A DNA stretch of 64,000 nucleotides from Diplonema japonicum (lineage: Eukaryota; Euglenozoa; Diplonemea; Diplonemida; Diplonemidae): positions 248,001 through 312,000 of the forward strand of contig OZ025673.1 of assembly GCA_964019335.1 (NCBI GenBank), written 5' to 3'. Below the pieces are notes generated by a model that worked only from the letters and a program-made list of their open reading frames with translations, did not search any database and was not told the origin of the DNA. Within the stretch, counting starts at the first letter, position 1; every line of letters begins with the position of its first letter. The position numbers and the translations under genes are program-made. This document shows positions 29,287 through 39,652 of this stretch, piece by piece.

Positions 29287-31785
29287 TCACGAAGCCTTTA
29301 CATACTGGAGGGGGATCGTATTCCACCCGGAGTTGTCGGCCCATTCGACGGCACAGCTACTGTCCTCATTAACGTGGGATATGATGGCAGGGAACCAACC
29401 ATCGTTGCCCCAAGCTGCAAGGACGCTCTGACCAAAGTGGTAAGGGGTGTCATTGTTCACAGGAGCAGGCTTTATGTCAGACGATGGCAACGAACATCTA
29501 GAACCATCTTCGAAAAGCACGACACACGTGTTGTTGGGCTCCCTGCCTGCGATACGGGCAACCCATTGGTCCCCGCCCCATTGCGCAACAACCTGTTGCC
29601 CCAACAAGAACGTGTGACCAGCAGCCGCGCCTTCAACATCCTTTCTAACTTTTCTCCGCGACGAGCTTTTCCTCGGCGGGGTCACCGCAGTGTGATGCCC
29701 ATCCCACCTACACCTAACAAGAACCCCAGAGTTGGTATCCCGCATCATCGAGTCCTTTAAGGCGACTGTTCGAAACCCTTCAAGAATACACTGTGCAGGG
29801 AGGACAGCTTCTCCTAAAATGTCTCCACCGTCATCTCGTATCTGGATGATCAACGTGGACATTTCAACACTGGCAAGGCTGAAGGTCTCTTTGAAATCCC
29901 ATGTTGGGTTGAACCCGTTGTTCTTCACAACACGAGATCGGGAGGACTTTTCGTCATCACGAAGCCCGGATATTTTCAAGGTGACAAACGGGTCAACCAC
30001 CTCTCCCTTATGGCGTTGTTGGGGTTTGGGTAGATTCCAAGCACGGAGGACCGACACGGATAAAGACGCAGGTTTAGCATCCGTCCAGTTGTGCCCGTTT
30101 TCGCGAAGCTGGACTGGTTTCAAGAGGTATCCACAACCACCGTTGTCTTGGAAGCGTCCTATGTTCAAGCGCAGCTCTTCGCTCGACTGTGTTTGGTAGT
30201 TCAACGCAACGACCTGGCAGCCCATGTTCCAAGCTGGTTGTGGGTTGTAGTTTGCAGAGTTGACACGGAAGCCTGCTGGGTACACCCTCGTCATCATGTG
30301 CATGTTCATGTCGGTCAGGTCTTGTGGTGTTTTGGTGTACAGTTCATCGACCTTCCCTTCGGGCATGGATGCGATGTGTGTTTGTTGTTGTCGTTGTCCT
30401 GCTTCACCTGAGATTCTATCGGCTGTCATCTTCACAGATGCGAGGTACACCAAAGCGGATAAAGACGGGTGGACGCCTTTTCTGCTGTTTGGGTCCTGTT
30501 TTCTCGCTTCTTCGATCTCCTCGTTCTTCTCGTCGTCGCTCTCGTCCCCCCAGTACTGCTCCCCGTCTGGGGTGGTCTGAACCGACATGTCGCCTGTTTT
30601 ACCTTTTATCAGAATCTTACGTTTCAGGCTTTCTGGGGTTTGGGTTGCCGTGTCACCGTCGCCGGTGAAAAGCGCGGTTTTGAATATTTTTTTCATATGC
30701 TGGGCCATGCGTTCCTGTTGTTTCAGTGATGTGTGCACCTCCAACGAGAGGATGACGGGGTACAGAGAGGTGGCGAACGCGTGCTGGTTGATCGTCTCGA
30801 TTACATCAGAGAAGAGGATCTTCGTCGTCCGCGTGTACCCGTGGTAGATCACAGGCTCGCCGTCTGGACCATCCCAACAGTCAAGCTCCACACACCGACA
30901 TCCCCAGATAAGCGCGTTCTTGTACATATCACAACTAGACTCTCCTACAAGCTGGCCTTTTGTCAAATAAGTGTTATGTGATGACGCGATGTAGTAATGG
31001 TGCAACGGAAGGGTCATGTCTTGGTACGGCTTTTGTATCTTGGAAGCGTCGAGGAGTGCGTTTAGTTGCGTGTCGAGCAAGTACTCTGTGAAGCCTTCTA
31101 GTGATATGCCTTCGTATCGGTCGCCGTCTTCCCGCACGCCGTGGCGCTCGAGGATATCTTCGGTCGCCTCGTTGTGCTGTTCTGTGTTGAGAAACCTCTC
31201 CAGCTCACGAGGGGTCATGATTTTAGCACCGTCCCTCGTGAATCTGTAAAAGATGGATTCTATGTCTGGATAAGTGTCGATTTCCTGCCAGAGCGTGCGG
31301 TACTCAGCAAAGGTGAGAGATTTGTCACCATTTGTGTCGTGTCGTTTGAGGAGCTCAGTGAGACGTGAGCCTGCAGCTGGCATGTTAAGCTGTTTGAAGG
31401 CATTGGCAAGTTCTTTTGAGGACATTGATCCATCGCCATTGGGGTCGCCTCGTATCCATGAAGCAACCATTCTTATCTCCGACTGGCTTTCGGTTTTGCA
31501 CCCTGCAAGGGATCGGGCGGTTAGTTTTTCTAAGTGTGGTTCCATCTCTGTTGTTTTCCCGGCTTCTTTGCACACTCTTAGAATGTCTCCCCAGCCCACG
31601 TCTGGGTATTCTCGGTGGAGTGACAAGGCCACTACTTTTGCGGAGCCATCTAGCTTTCGTCTTCGGTCGCTTGCTGAGCCCTTCTCCGCCTCCTTGGACA
31701 GTTCTCTTATAACATTCTTAACTATCGGTCTCAGTACCGCGTCGTCCCATTCCTTCCCTGTTCCCCCGGAACAGCATTGTCCCAT
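29287..31785 (-). CDS. Delta-type phosphoinositide phospholipase C with Tudor-like tail
   Basis: Hydrolyses PIP2 to IP3 and diacylglycerol at membranes. The 832-residue protein begins MGQCCS, a classic N-myristoylation plus palmitoylation signal, as known for trypanosomatid PI-PLC. It lacks a PH domain. EF-hand loops DPNGDGSMSSKE (about 115) and DTNGDKSLTFAE (about 149) are followed by the X box (about 258-400). That box carries both catalytic His (SSHNTY, IYHGYT) and Ca ligands (VELDCWD, SLEVH). The Y box (about 450-560) has RVYPAGFRVNSANYNPQ and GCQVVALNYQT, and a C2 domain covers about 575-690. Unusually, two Tudor/Agenet-like barrels follow, at about 732-779 (GQQVVAQWGGDQWVARI) and 788-831 (GQSVLAAWGNDGWFPAI). 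The enzyme should be active. Confidence 0.95.
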   Translation of the reverse strand: MGQCCSGGTGKEWDDAVLRPIVKNVIRELSKEAEKGSASDRRRKLDGSAKVVALSLHREYPDVGWGDILRVCKEAGKTTEMEPHLEKLTARSLAGCKTESQSEIRMVASWIRGDPNGDGSMSSKELANAFKQLNMPAAGSRLTELLKRHDTNGDKSLTFAEYRTLWQEIDTYPDIESIFYRFTRDGAKIMTPRELERFLNTEQHNEATEDILERHGVREDGDRYEGISLEGFTEYLLDTQLNALLDASKIQKPYQDMTLPLHHYYIASSHNTYLTKGQLVGESSCDMYKNALIWGCRCVELDCWDGPDGEPVIYHGYTRTTKILFSDVIETINQHAFATSLYPVILSLEVHTSLKQQERMAQHMKKIFKTALFTGDGDTATQTPESLKRKILIKGKTGDMSVQTTPDGEQYWGDESDDEKNEEIEEARKQDPNSRKGVHPSLSALVYLASVKMTADRISGEAGQRQQQTHIASMPEGKVDELYTKTPQDLTDMNMHMMTRVYPAGFRVNSANYNPQPAWNMGCQVVALNYQTQSSEELRLNIGRFQDNGGCGYLLKPVQLRENGHNWTDAKPASLSVSVLRAWNLPKPQQRHKGEVVDPFVTLKISGLRDDEKSSRSRVVKNNGFNPTWDFKETFSLASVEMSTLIIQIRDDGGDILGEAVLPAQCILEGFRTVALKDSMMRDTNSGVLVRCRWDGHHTAVTPPRKSSSRRKVRKDVEGAAAGHTFLLGQQVVAQWGGDQWVARIAGREPNNTCVVLFEDGSRCSLPSSDIKPAPVNNDTPYHFGQSVLAAWGNDGWFPAIISHVNEDSSCAVEWADNSGWNTIPLQYVKAS

Positions 31786-33709
31786 GGTTGGTTCCTCCCC
31801 TCCCTATTTTTTGTTTGTGGGAGAAGAAGCTTGAGAAACAAAAAAAAAAAAAAAAGAGTATTGCATACGGAGGTGGTGGGGATGGTTGTACGAAGAAGGG
31901 GAGGGGGGGGAGGGGATTAGTTCCCTTTAAATTTCCTTTTTTTTCTTCTTTTTTCCTGGCTTTTTTTTTTTTTTTTTTTTTGTTTGTAGGGACAGGTATC
32001 CCATGGGGCCATATAAGGGTTGTTTGCTAGGAATGGGCCTTTTTTTGGACTCAAAAAAAAAATGAAGGGAAGGAGGGGAGCGGGGGGATAATAATTATTG
32101 AGGACTTTCTCATAAAAGAAAATTGGAAGAAAAAAAAAGAATGACTTTAGTTTCTTCATACCCACCGCGATGTTGCTCTCCTTCTGCGAGTGAAGGATGC
32201 ATGACTGAGTTGCGGTAGGTTGCTGTGGTCCGGCACGAGAAGGGGCCGTCGACAGCGCTGTGGAGGTCCCCCCGTACCCTGTCTTCCGCATAAAATAAAG
32301 AAGAAAAAAAAAGGCCTTTCGCAAGAAGAAGAGTTCACCAAGAAAAAAAAAAAAAGAGAAATATTTTCGTTTCAAATATCATTGAGTGGGAAAGGAGGTT
32401 AAAGCCTCTTTAAAAAAAAAACCCCCCCAAAAAAAATAACGTTTTTTTTTCTCGTAGAAACTCTGAGGAAGAGAAACGGAGGGGAAAAAAAAAAAAGATA
32501 ACTATATTCAGGGGGGAGGGGGAAAAAAAAAAGAGGGGGGGAACAGAAATATGAAAATCGATAAAGTGAGCAAATTCTCACATTATTATTATTATTATTA
32601 TTATTATTTTTCTTTTTTCCTTCGGGTTTTTTTTTTTTTTTTTTCACTACCGTCTTTGGAAATAGATACAGCTAAGAATACGAAGGTTCGAGTGAGGGGC
32701 CTCTTTTTCTACTCACGCGACAAATCAAAGATTCAAAAAAAGAAAAGGAAAAAGAAAACCGCACACAAACACACACGAAGGAGAACCACACCGTCGTCGC
32801 ATTCTCTTTTTATAGCTATTATTTTTTCTTTCTCCTTTTCTTTTTCTTCCGTTCCCATAAATGTTGCCTATCTTCCTAATCTTATTCATTCTAGAGTAGG
32901 GGGGGGGGGGGGGGGGGGAGTAATGGTAAGAAAAAAAAACGGGGGAAAATCAGAAAAACTCAGTCTACTTCTTGGATACCCTCCAGCTTTTCTTCTTTTT
33001 TAACAGCTTACCAAAAAAAAAAAGTTTTTTCTGTCCCCAGTGAGTGACGAAAGGTACAACGCTAATCTTTTCTTTCCCCCCCGGGGGTAAGCAAGTCCTC
33101 TATTTTTTCTCTCACATAGGGGGGGAGGGGGGGGTTTGAAGTGTCGTTCAGCGAGATTCCCTTAAATAATATTTTTATCCGTTTTCTGTAATCGTGTCCT
33201 GGCGAACGGCTCTTCACCAGGGTGGGGAGAGCAGGGGGAGTAAACCCGTAGGGGATAGGGAGCTTCTTGAGATCTCAGACGAGCCTCAAGAAGAAAGAGA
33301 GAAGAGATTTTATTTCCCCTTCCCACCCACTCATTGCCCCTCTCTTTCTCTATCTCTTTTCTTTTTCGTTATTATTGTTACAAAGGATTATACTATTATA
33401 CTATAGGAAAAAAAGAAGAAAAAAAAAAAAACCAGGCGCAATAAAGAGTTTCAGTATTTTTTTTTCGCGCAGCGTATCAAATGCAGCAAAGCTTTTTGTG
33501 TCCCCCACATTTTCCTTCTCTTGTTTTAAAAATAGAAAGAAAAAAAGAGGGGGGGGAGGGGAATAATGGAAATAGTTGTACAGGGCGCAGAGTGGGATTT
33601 TCTTTTTTTTTTTTCTTCTTTCACCCCCCCTTTTTTTTTTCCTCATTCAGTAGTTCGGAAATGGGAGAAAAAAAAATAGAACTTGAAATGAAGACAGTAT
33701 CCCTGCCGT
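31786..33709. other. Spacer with a possible coding patch
   Basis: Mostly homopolymer DNA. A non-repetitive minus-strand patch at about 32160-32290 reads as an open stretch (KTGYGGTSTALSTAP…) bounded by an upstream AG after a T-rich tract and a downstream GTGGGTATG. It could be an exon, but no start or partner exons are clear. A patch at 33180-33290 on either strand is unassigned. Confidence 0.4.
32581..32611. repeat. (ATT)n microsatellite
   Basis: About nine ATT units, directly visible. Confidence 0.9.
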
Positions 33710-34402
33710 CTAACCTGGCAGTGTTTTCAAGCTAGATTTCTTGGGCAGCTCGGCATTTGTAGGTGTGAAAGAAGAGGCTGTTGCACAATCTGCTTCGATT
33801 ATTGTGAAATGTGTATCAAACGAAGGTGACCGTATGGCAGGGTGGTGCTGACGACTAAGCCGCGAGGGCGGCTCCGAACTCTGCACAGCAGGAGCCTTCC
33901 TGTGCGTCACTTCCACAGCCACCGCATTGTCGTAATATCTATAGAAACAAGTCAGCACGAATGGGAGCACAAATATCACATAAATCAACACCAAAGACAG
34001 AAGAACAATAACAGCAGGATTGATGTCGTTTGGCGAACACAAAGTCTGCACTTTTGGTGTTTCTGTAGCATCTTGCGATCCTGTAAACTGGCAGAGTATT
34101 ATCAAATCAGTCAAGGCGTCCCCTTCTGGCACTGTCGCTTCGAAGCCCAGTTCGCCGTTCAGCCAGAAGCACCCGGAACCACCACCGATGCTTGTGTTCA
34201 CCTTTGTACTTTCGCCTACATATATAGCTCCTATTTCACATTGCCGTGCATCGGTTATAGAGGAATAGCCCTGGGGACATTTGTACTTCCATCTCATGAA
34301 GAAATCATCTCCCGCACAGAGGCCGAACTGAGCGAATAGTGCAGCGACACATAAGATGCTCACGATGTTGGGGGGTCCTTGATGGTCCCCTAACGGGGGC
34401 AT
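33710..34402 (-). CDS. Type I membrane protein (230 aa)
   Basis: Unrecognised. A hydrophobic N-terminal segment (about residues 13-30, IVSILCVAALFAQFGLCAG) looks like a cleavable signal peptide. A Cys-containing luminal or extracellular domain of about 95 residues follows (CPQGYSSITDARQC…, CFWLNGELGF…, LIILCQF, TLCSPND). One strong membrane segment comes next (about 130-152, AVIVLLSLVLIYVIFVLPFVL), then a basic, Ser-rich cytoplasmic tail. The likely start is the ATG at 34402; in-frame sequence upstream is G-run DNA. It is probably a surface or endomembrane protein and may be lineage-specific. Confidence 0.7.
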   Translation of the reverse strand: MPPLGDHQGPPNIVSILCVAALFAQFGLCAGDDFFMRWKYKCPQGYSSITDARQCEIGAIYVGESTKVNTSIGGGSGCFWLNGELGFEATVPEGDALTDLIILCQFTGSQDATETPKVQTLCSPNDINPAVIVLLSLVLIYVIFVLPFVLTCFYRYYDNAVAVEVTHRKAPAVQSSEPPSRLSRQHHPAIRSPSFDTHFTIIEADCATASSFTPTNAELPKKSSLKTLPG

Positions 34403-34417
34403 GCTCCCCCCCACCCC

Positions 34418-34459
<42 letters not shown>

Positions 34460-34924
34460 GAACGGTGAGATATAAAAAAAAAAAAATATAAAAGGATAGT
34501 AGAAGAAAAAAAGAAGAAGAAAAAAAAAACAGATATTTCACGTTCTCTCTTTTTTTTTTTTTTTTTTTTTGGTTTACAAGGAAGTTGTTCCCAGCAACTC
34601 AAAGAAAGAGGATGTGAGTCCGTCCGGGAGAAAAAAAAAATGTCAACAAACTGACCCTCCTAGGTAGCGGTTAAACCACGTTAAATTTCTAAGTAGAAAA
34701 GTAGTCCGACACCACTTTGCGGTTTAAACTTGATCACCATATACGTCAATGCTCGCCGTTCTCTTTTTTTTTTTTTTGGTTTTTGGCGTTTGGAAATTAT
34801 AAATAACGCAGATTGAAAATCTGTGAAACCTTTTGGGGCCATTTTGGCTTGGACTCTTAATGACTAAATTGGGGTGGGGGTAAATACTGCCACCCTCATG
34901 GCATAACAAGCATCGCAATTGAAA

Positions 34925-34985
34925 GAACAGCAAGAGGTGTACCACTACCTATGGTTGCATGCTGTCTCCTATTTTTCTTTTTTTT
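34925..34985 (-). repeat. Relic sharing piggyBac sub-terminal sequence
   Basis: The minus strand carries CAGCATGCAACCATAGG, 17 bases identical to plus-strand 11884-11900 inside the piggyBac left end. Both copies are followed 20-35 bases later by CTTTCAATT. No terminal repeat or target site is visible, so this is a small relic. Confidence 0.5.
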
Positions 34986-35008
34986 TTTTTTTTTTTTTGG
35001 CGCTTTTG

Positions 35009-35053
<45 letters not shown>

Positions 35054-36074
35054 GTTGACATTTTAATCTGGACGAGCTCATATAAAAAGGGGAAAAAAAA
35101 AAAAGAAAAGAAAAAGTACCAGCTTCTGAGGCATCACATTCTACCTGCACCCGCCCAACGAGGCGACAGCACTCTGTTTACTTTACTTTACAGATGTCAA
35201 TAAAAGATCGATAGGTCTCTGTAGCTACATTTACCCACCACCATACCGCCCTGACAAGAAGTTCCATTTTCTTTGCCCTGCAGGCGCCAACCTTAGATGG
35301 GCCCCATTCAAATGCGGTTTGGTAAATGTAAAGTGGTGCCTGCCTCTACCCCCCCCCCCCCCCCCCCTTCCCTTTCAAAAAATAACGCCTTGAATAAAAT
35401 AAAGGGGGGAAGGCAAGAAAACGAAAATAACTGAACGCGTGGAAAGAAAAGAACCAGTAGGAAAAGAATAAGAAAAAAAATATAGATAATTTCTTTTTTT
35501 TTTTTTTTTGGAGAGATCAGGTTATTATTATTATTTTTTTTTTTTTGATGTTTTCTTTTTCTTCATCATTTTTATTCGGCTATGCTCATGTGAAAACTGC
35601 TGAGCCAGAAAGGTTTTATACAGCACTGGCATTAAAATTTCGAAAGAAAAAAAAAAAAGAAACACATCGAGTAAAAAAAAAAAAGTCAGGTCCTGGGTTG
35701 TAGTTAATGCAGCACAGTGCTTCTTTATTCATTTATAAAGGCTGAAAGAGGGTTGCTGTTAAGGTCAGGTCTCTTTTTTTTTTTCTTTCTTCCATTCATT
35801 TTTTGTAGTTCTTCCCCGGTAGCACACAACTTTTTTATAAAAAAAAAAAAAAAAAAAGTTCGTTCTTTTTTGTGATGGGGAGAAATATTTTGATTTCTTT
35901 TTTTTTCCCCCCTCCTTAACGTTAATACCCACCCCAATGATGGCGGAACGGATATCAGTCAAAAAAAAAAAAAATTATTTCCTCTAAAATTTTTAAGTCA
36001 GAAGTGTAACTTTCGTCGAAGGACCCGTGGACTGACTAAGCACGTTGCCACTCCCCCTTTGATTTAACCAAGAA

Positions 36075-36108
<34 letters not shown>

Positions 36109-36724
36109 GTGTTTTGCAAATTAGTCCATTTCATTTTTTTTTTGACAAAACGGTATCAGTCCTTCTTTTTTTTTTTTCTTGTGTGGGTTTAGAAAGAAAG
36201 AAAAAAAAAAAAACCTAAAAATAGAAAAGTAAACATCAGGACAAGAGGGGGAGGGAGCAGCCACTACAAAAGAAATGCGACAAGTTTGGCAACACAGCGG
36301 AGGGGCATCAGCTTTTTTTTTTTTCTTTTTCTTTTTTTGGCTCCGTGCCCTTTCTTCTTTTTTTTTTTTAAATTTTCGTCAGACATATCTCCAAAAACCC
36401 ATCAAGCCCCCCTTAGAGAAGCCCCTTTTTCGTAACTTTGCTTTGATGGTTTTAAAGAATATGGAACGTTAATAAACTAGTATGGGGGGGGGGGTTCATT
36501 TACTTTTTTCTTTTGCTCTTCTCCCCCCCCCCCCCCCCCCCCTTCAGAATTCCCTTTAACCATTCAACGACTTAACACACCACTTGGGGTTCTAGGTCAC
36601 CAAAATTGGCAGAGCTCAGTCAGTTTTTCTTTTTTCTTTTTTCTTTTTCTTTACCCCTCCATTTTTTTGAAAATTTTGTTTTGTTTTGACGATCACCTAC
36701 ATAACTTGCCTGTGGACTTTTTAA

Positions 36725-36758
<34 letters not shown>

Positions 36759-36851
36759 GGCATGACTACGATCGAGGGGGCACGCGGGCCCTCTATCACT
36801 GAGATGAGATATGGAACAGCCAACTTGCAAAATCTTCCTGAATTCCCTGGC

Positions 36852-36886
<35 letters not shown>

Positions 36887-36888
36887 GA

Positions 36889-36970
36889 GTTAAAGGAGGC
36901 CGGTGTTGGCGGCGCCCTGCACAAGAACTGTCTACTTGATTACAGGCGCGAAAAAAAAAAAAAAAAAAAA
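36889..36970 (+). repeat. SINE-like repeat, copy B, with A tail
   Basis: Matches copy A at 6751: TTAAAGG(A)GGCCGGTG, then GCCCTGCACAAG, then CTACTTGATTACAGG and GCGC. It runs into about 20 A and a GA repeat. Copies A and B share order and spacing over about 60 bp with roughly 80% identity by eye. Confidence 0.6.
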
Positions 36971-38394
36971 GAGAGAGAGAGAGATCCCAAACCAATCACT
37001 CGAGAAACTACAAAATAAAGAGATTTCCCTTCACTGTTCCCTCCCCCATTTCTTTTTCTTCTTTTTTCTTCCCCCCCCCCCCCTTCCGCAGAAAAAACTT
37101 AGAACAGAAAGTGAAATGGTCTCTAAAAAAAATGCTGATGTGATTATCCACATACCCTTCGCCTCAATTCCAAAAAGAAGTTGATACTCTAAACAGAGGG
37201 CTTTCCAATATACAGCTGCAAAAAAAGGGGAGGGTGGGGGGAGAGGAGGGAAAAGATAACAATAAAAAGAAGAGTATGGAAAAAAAAAAAAAAAAAAAAC
37301 AAGGATAGGTTGGGGGAAAGATTATAAAAAAAAATAAAATAAAAAACATCTGCTGAAGCCGGGAAGGACCTCACCCTCTTGGCCCAAATTAATGACAAAA
37401 AAAAAAAAAAAACACCAATCGGGCAAAAAAGAAAATGGGAGTAGCCTCAATAGAGGGGTCCCTATTTTATTTTCTCAGTATTTCTGCAGTAGGCCATTTT
37501 TTTTTTTTCCCCTTTCCGATTCCAGCTTCCTAGATCCAAAGTGAACAATAAAAAGACCCGGCATGAGACGGGGGAAAAAAAAGAAGAAAAAAAAGATGGG
37601 TGTACAAAAAAGATAATGAACAAAGGGGGGGGGGGGGGGGGAGTAAAAGGGGGACGAAACCTCGACTTTAGAGGTTCTCTCCCCATTTTTTGATCCTTCA
37701 TCTTACGCCTTCAGCTGTTCCCAAACCTATCCTCGAACACCCTTCCCCGTCAAAGGGGAAAAAAAAAGAAGAAGAAGAAGAAGAAAGAAAAAAAGGCCAA
37801 AGGGTGGCCACTCCCCTACCCCTTTACGCCTTAGCTAGAAAGTGGAGGAAGAATAAAAGAGAGAGAAAAAAAAAACATTCTTTTGTGTGGGTTTTTTTTT
37901 CGCTATGTTGATTGCCTACTGAAGTGCAAAAAATAATAATGGAGGGGGGGGGGGGTGGAAAGAAAAATAAATAAAAGTACCATACAATACCTGACAATAG
38001 GGGGGGGGGGGGGGGGTTGGAGAAAGAAAGAAAGAAAGAAAAAAGGTGATACATTTGCAGAATAAACTTTAAAAAAAAAAAAAGAAGAAAGAAAAAAGAG
38101 TTTCCCCTCTCTGCCTCGCTTCGCCGCTCCCCCCCATCGTTGGTGTGAGCTTAAAGTTTGCTGGTGTGCGGTGTTTGCCAGTACCTAGGCTGGGAGGTGC
38201 TTCCTTGAGCACTCGATATTGCCCTGTTTATGTAACTACATCACCCCCCAGAGAAAAGAAGAAAGCCAGCGATGGTGCTAGGATATCAGGATGGCACTAG
38301 ACAACCAGAACTTTAATCACAATGTAAGGAAAGGAGAGAAGAAGAAAAAAAAGAGTCCTGTGTGCGTGGTTATCTTATGTTATTTATCACATTG

Positions 38395-38425
<31 letters not shown>

Positions 38426-38542
38426 TTTCGTGTATGTTGTGTGTGTGCCCCGAAAGAAAAAAATGGGGGGGAGTAGATAATAAAACATATATGCATGTTT
38501 TCCATCCACCCACTACATCACCCCCCTCCCCCCTCTTAGAAG

Positions 38543-39490
38543 TCAAGAAGGTGGGTTCCCAGCCAGAGAAGGAGGCGTAACCGGAATAGGTGGCGCCAAG
38601 GAAGCAGAAGAGGTGTATTCATTAGCATTTGTGTGGTTGTTGTTGCTGCTGTTGTTGATGTTATTGCTGTTGTTCATTCTTTTCCCGAACTTCTCCAGCG
38701 CCAATACAAATCTTTTTTATTTTTTTTTTGAAAAAATTATTTTTTTTTATTTGTCCACACCCGAGGTTTGGATTTATCACCCCCCGCTTTCCCTTGACGA
38801 AATCAAATGACTGCTCGAACCCCCAATTGTGGTGCTTCATCAAATAAGCTATTACAAGAGTGGCAGACCGACTAATACCCTACGATAAAAAAAAGAAAAA
38901 AAAAAAAACATTTCTTTTTTTCAAAAAAAAAAAAAAATAAAAAAAACCTTCCGACATTGGACAAGCACACGGCCCTGAGCCCGGTGTGTGCTGTCTATGA
39001 ACTCGAACGCCTTTTTAAAATGTTTTTCGATTTTTGCATCAGACGAATCGTTCACAGCGACCACGCAACAAGGAAACCCAAGAGGCGGCAAAGGTGCAGC
39101 CTCACATTCACTCCTGACGGACAGCACACTGGTGACCCCTAGGCGCCGGAGCTGTTTTTTTTTTTTTTTTTTCCCCTCCAAAAAAAAAAAAAAAAATTGC
39201 ACCTGTTCCTCACTTTCCAAGTCATCCCTCGCTCCCAACAAAATCCAGCTGTTCACGACGGATGCACCAGGCCACGCACCAGGGGAAGGGGCCACTCCAA
39301 TCTTTTTGCACTGCAGCACCGGTTGGTGGGATGTCTGTGCAAATGTTGTGTCGATCGTGAGCTCCCCCACCACCTTCTTGTGAGCCTTTCTCATGTTCGA
39401 CTCTTTCCCTCTCCTGAAGCCCGCCATCCCCAACGACCTCCGAACCGCCTGTCGCGCCTCTTGTCCTGGCGGCTCTGCCATAGCCAACAT
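38543..39490 (-). CDS. Dual-specificity protein phosphatase, three introns
   Basis: Removes phosphate from Tyr and Ser/Thr of protein substrates. Joining 39490-39203, 39151-38948, 38879-38761 and 38711-38543 gives 259 residues. The DUSP domain (about 65-205) has LRRLGVTSVLSV, the general-acid region VNDSSDAKIEKHF, and the catalytic P-loop CRKGISR (Cx5R) followed by SATLVIAYLM. It ends INPNLGFVLALEKFGKRM, the usual final helix. Intron 2 splits the catalytic loop exactly after CRK, so no functional enzyme results without splicing. A Ser/Asn-rich tail follows. All three introns (51, 68 and 49 bases) are A/T homopolymer-rich GT-AG. Two N-terminal Met (39490 and 39481) are both possible starts. 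Substrate unknown; it resembles atypical DUSPs rather than MAP-kinase phosphatases with a CH2 domain. Confidence 0.92.
38712..38760 (-). other. DUSP intron 3 (49 bases, A-rich)
   Basis: GTGTGGAC to AATAAAAAAG. The acceptor AG is preceded by A. Splicing completes NPNLG-FVLALEKF. Confidence 0.88.
38880..38947 (-). other. DUSP intron 2 (68 bases, T-rich)
   Basis: GTTTTTTTTATTT to TTTTATCGTAG. Splicing completes the CRK-GISRS catalytic loop. Confidence 0.92.
39152..39202 (-). other. DUSP intron 1 (51 bases, T run then A run)
   Basis: GTGCAA, a T run, GGAGGGG, an A run and ACAG. Splicing joins ESEEQ to LRRLGVTSV in frame. Confidence 0.88.
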
Positions 39491-39652
39491 CCCTCGCCCC
39501 CCGCCCTTGGAAAAAAAAGAAAAGAAAAAAATGAGGGGAAAGAGGGAAGGGGAAAAAAAAAAAAGTTTTTTAAAACGAGTGTAAATGGAGGGAATTAAGG
39601 TTAAAAAAAAAAAAAAAAAAAAGTCAGGCGTCTAAGGCTGCCACGACTAGCA

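Larger units (their letters stand above)
34403..38542. other. 4-kb low-complexity spacer
   Basis: The largest gene-free interval between genes. It is dominated by A, T, G and C runs and contains a piggyBac-family relic near 34.9 kb and SINE-like copy B near 36.9 kb (listed). Patches at 35.2-35.35 kb, 37.7 kb and 38.1-38.3 kb are of ordinary composition, but I can support no gene in them. Confidence 0.55.

Noticed and set aside
34896..35150. Apparent spliced gene ending RQHATIGSGTPLAV…
   Set aside because: Frames do not join across the T-run intron without stops, and the last segment shares sequence with the piggyBac left end, so it is a repeat relic.
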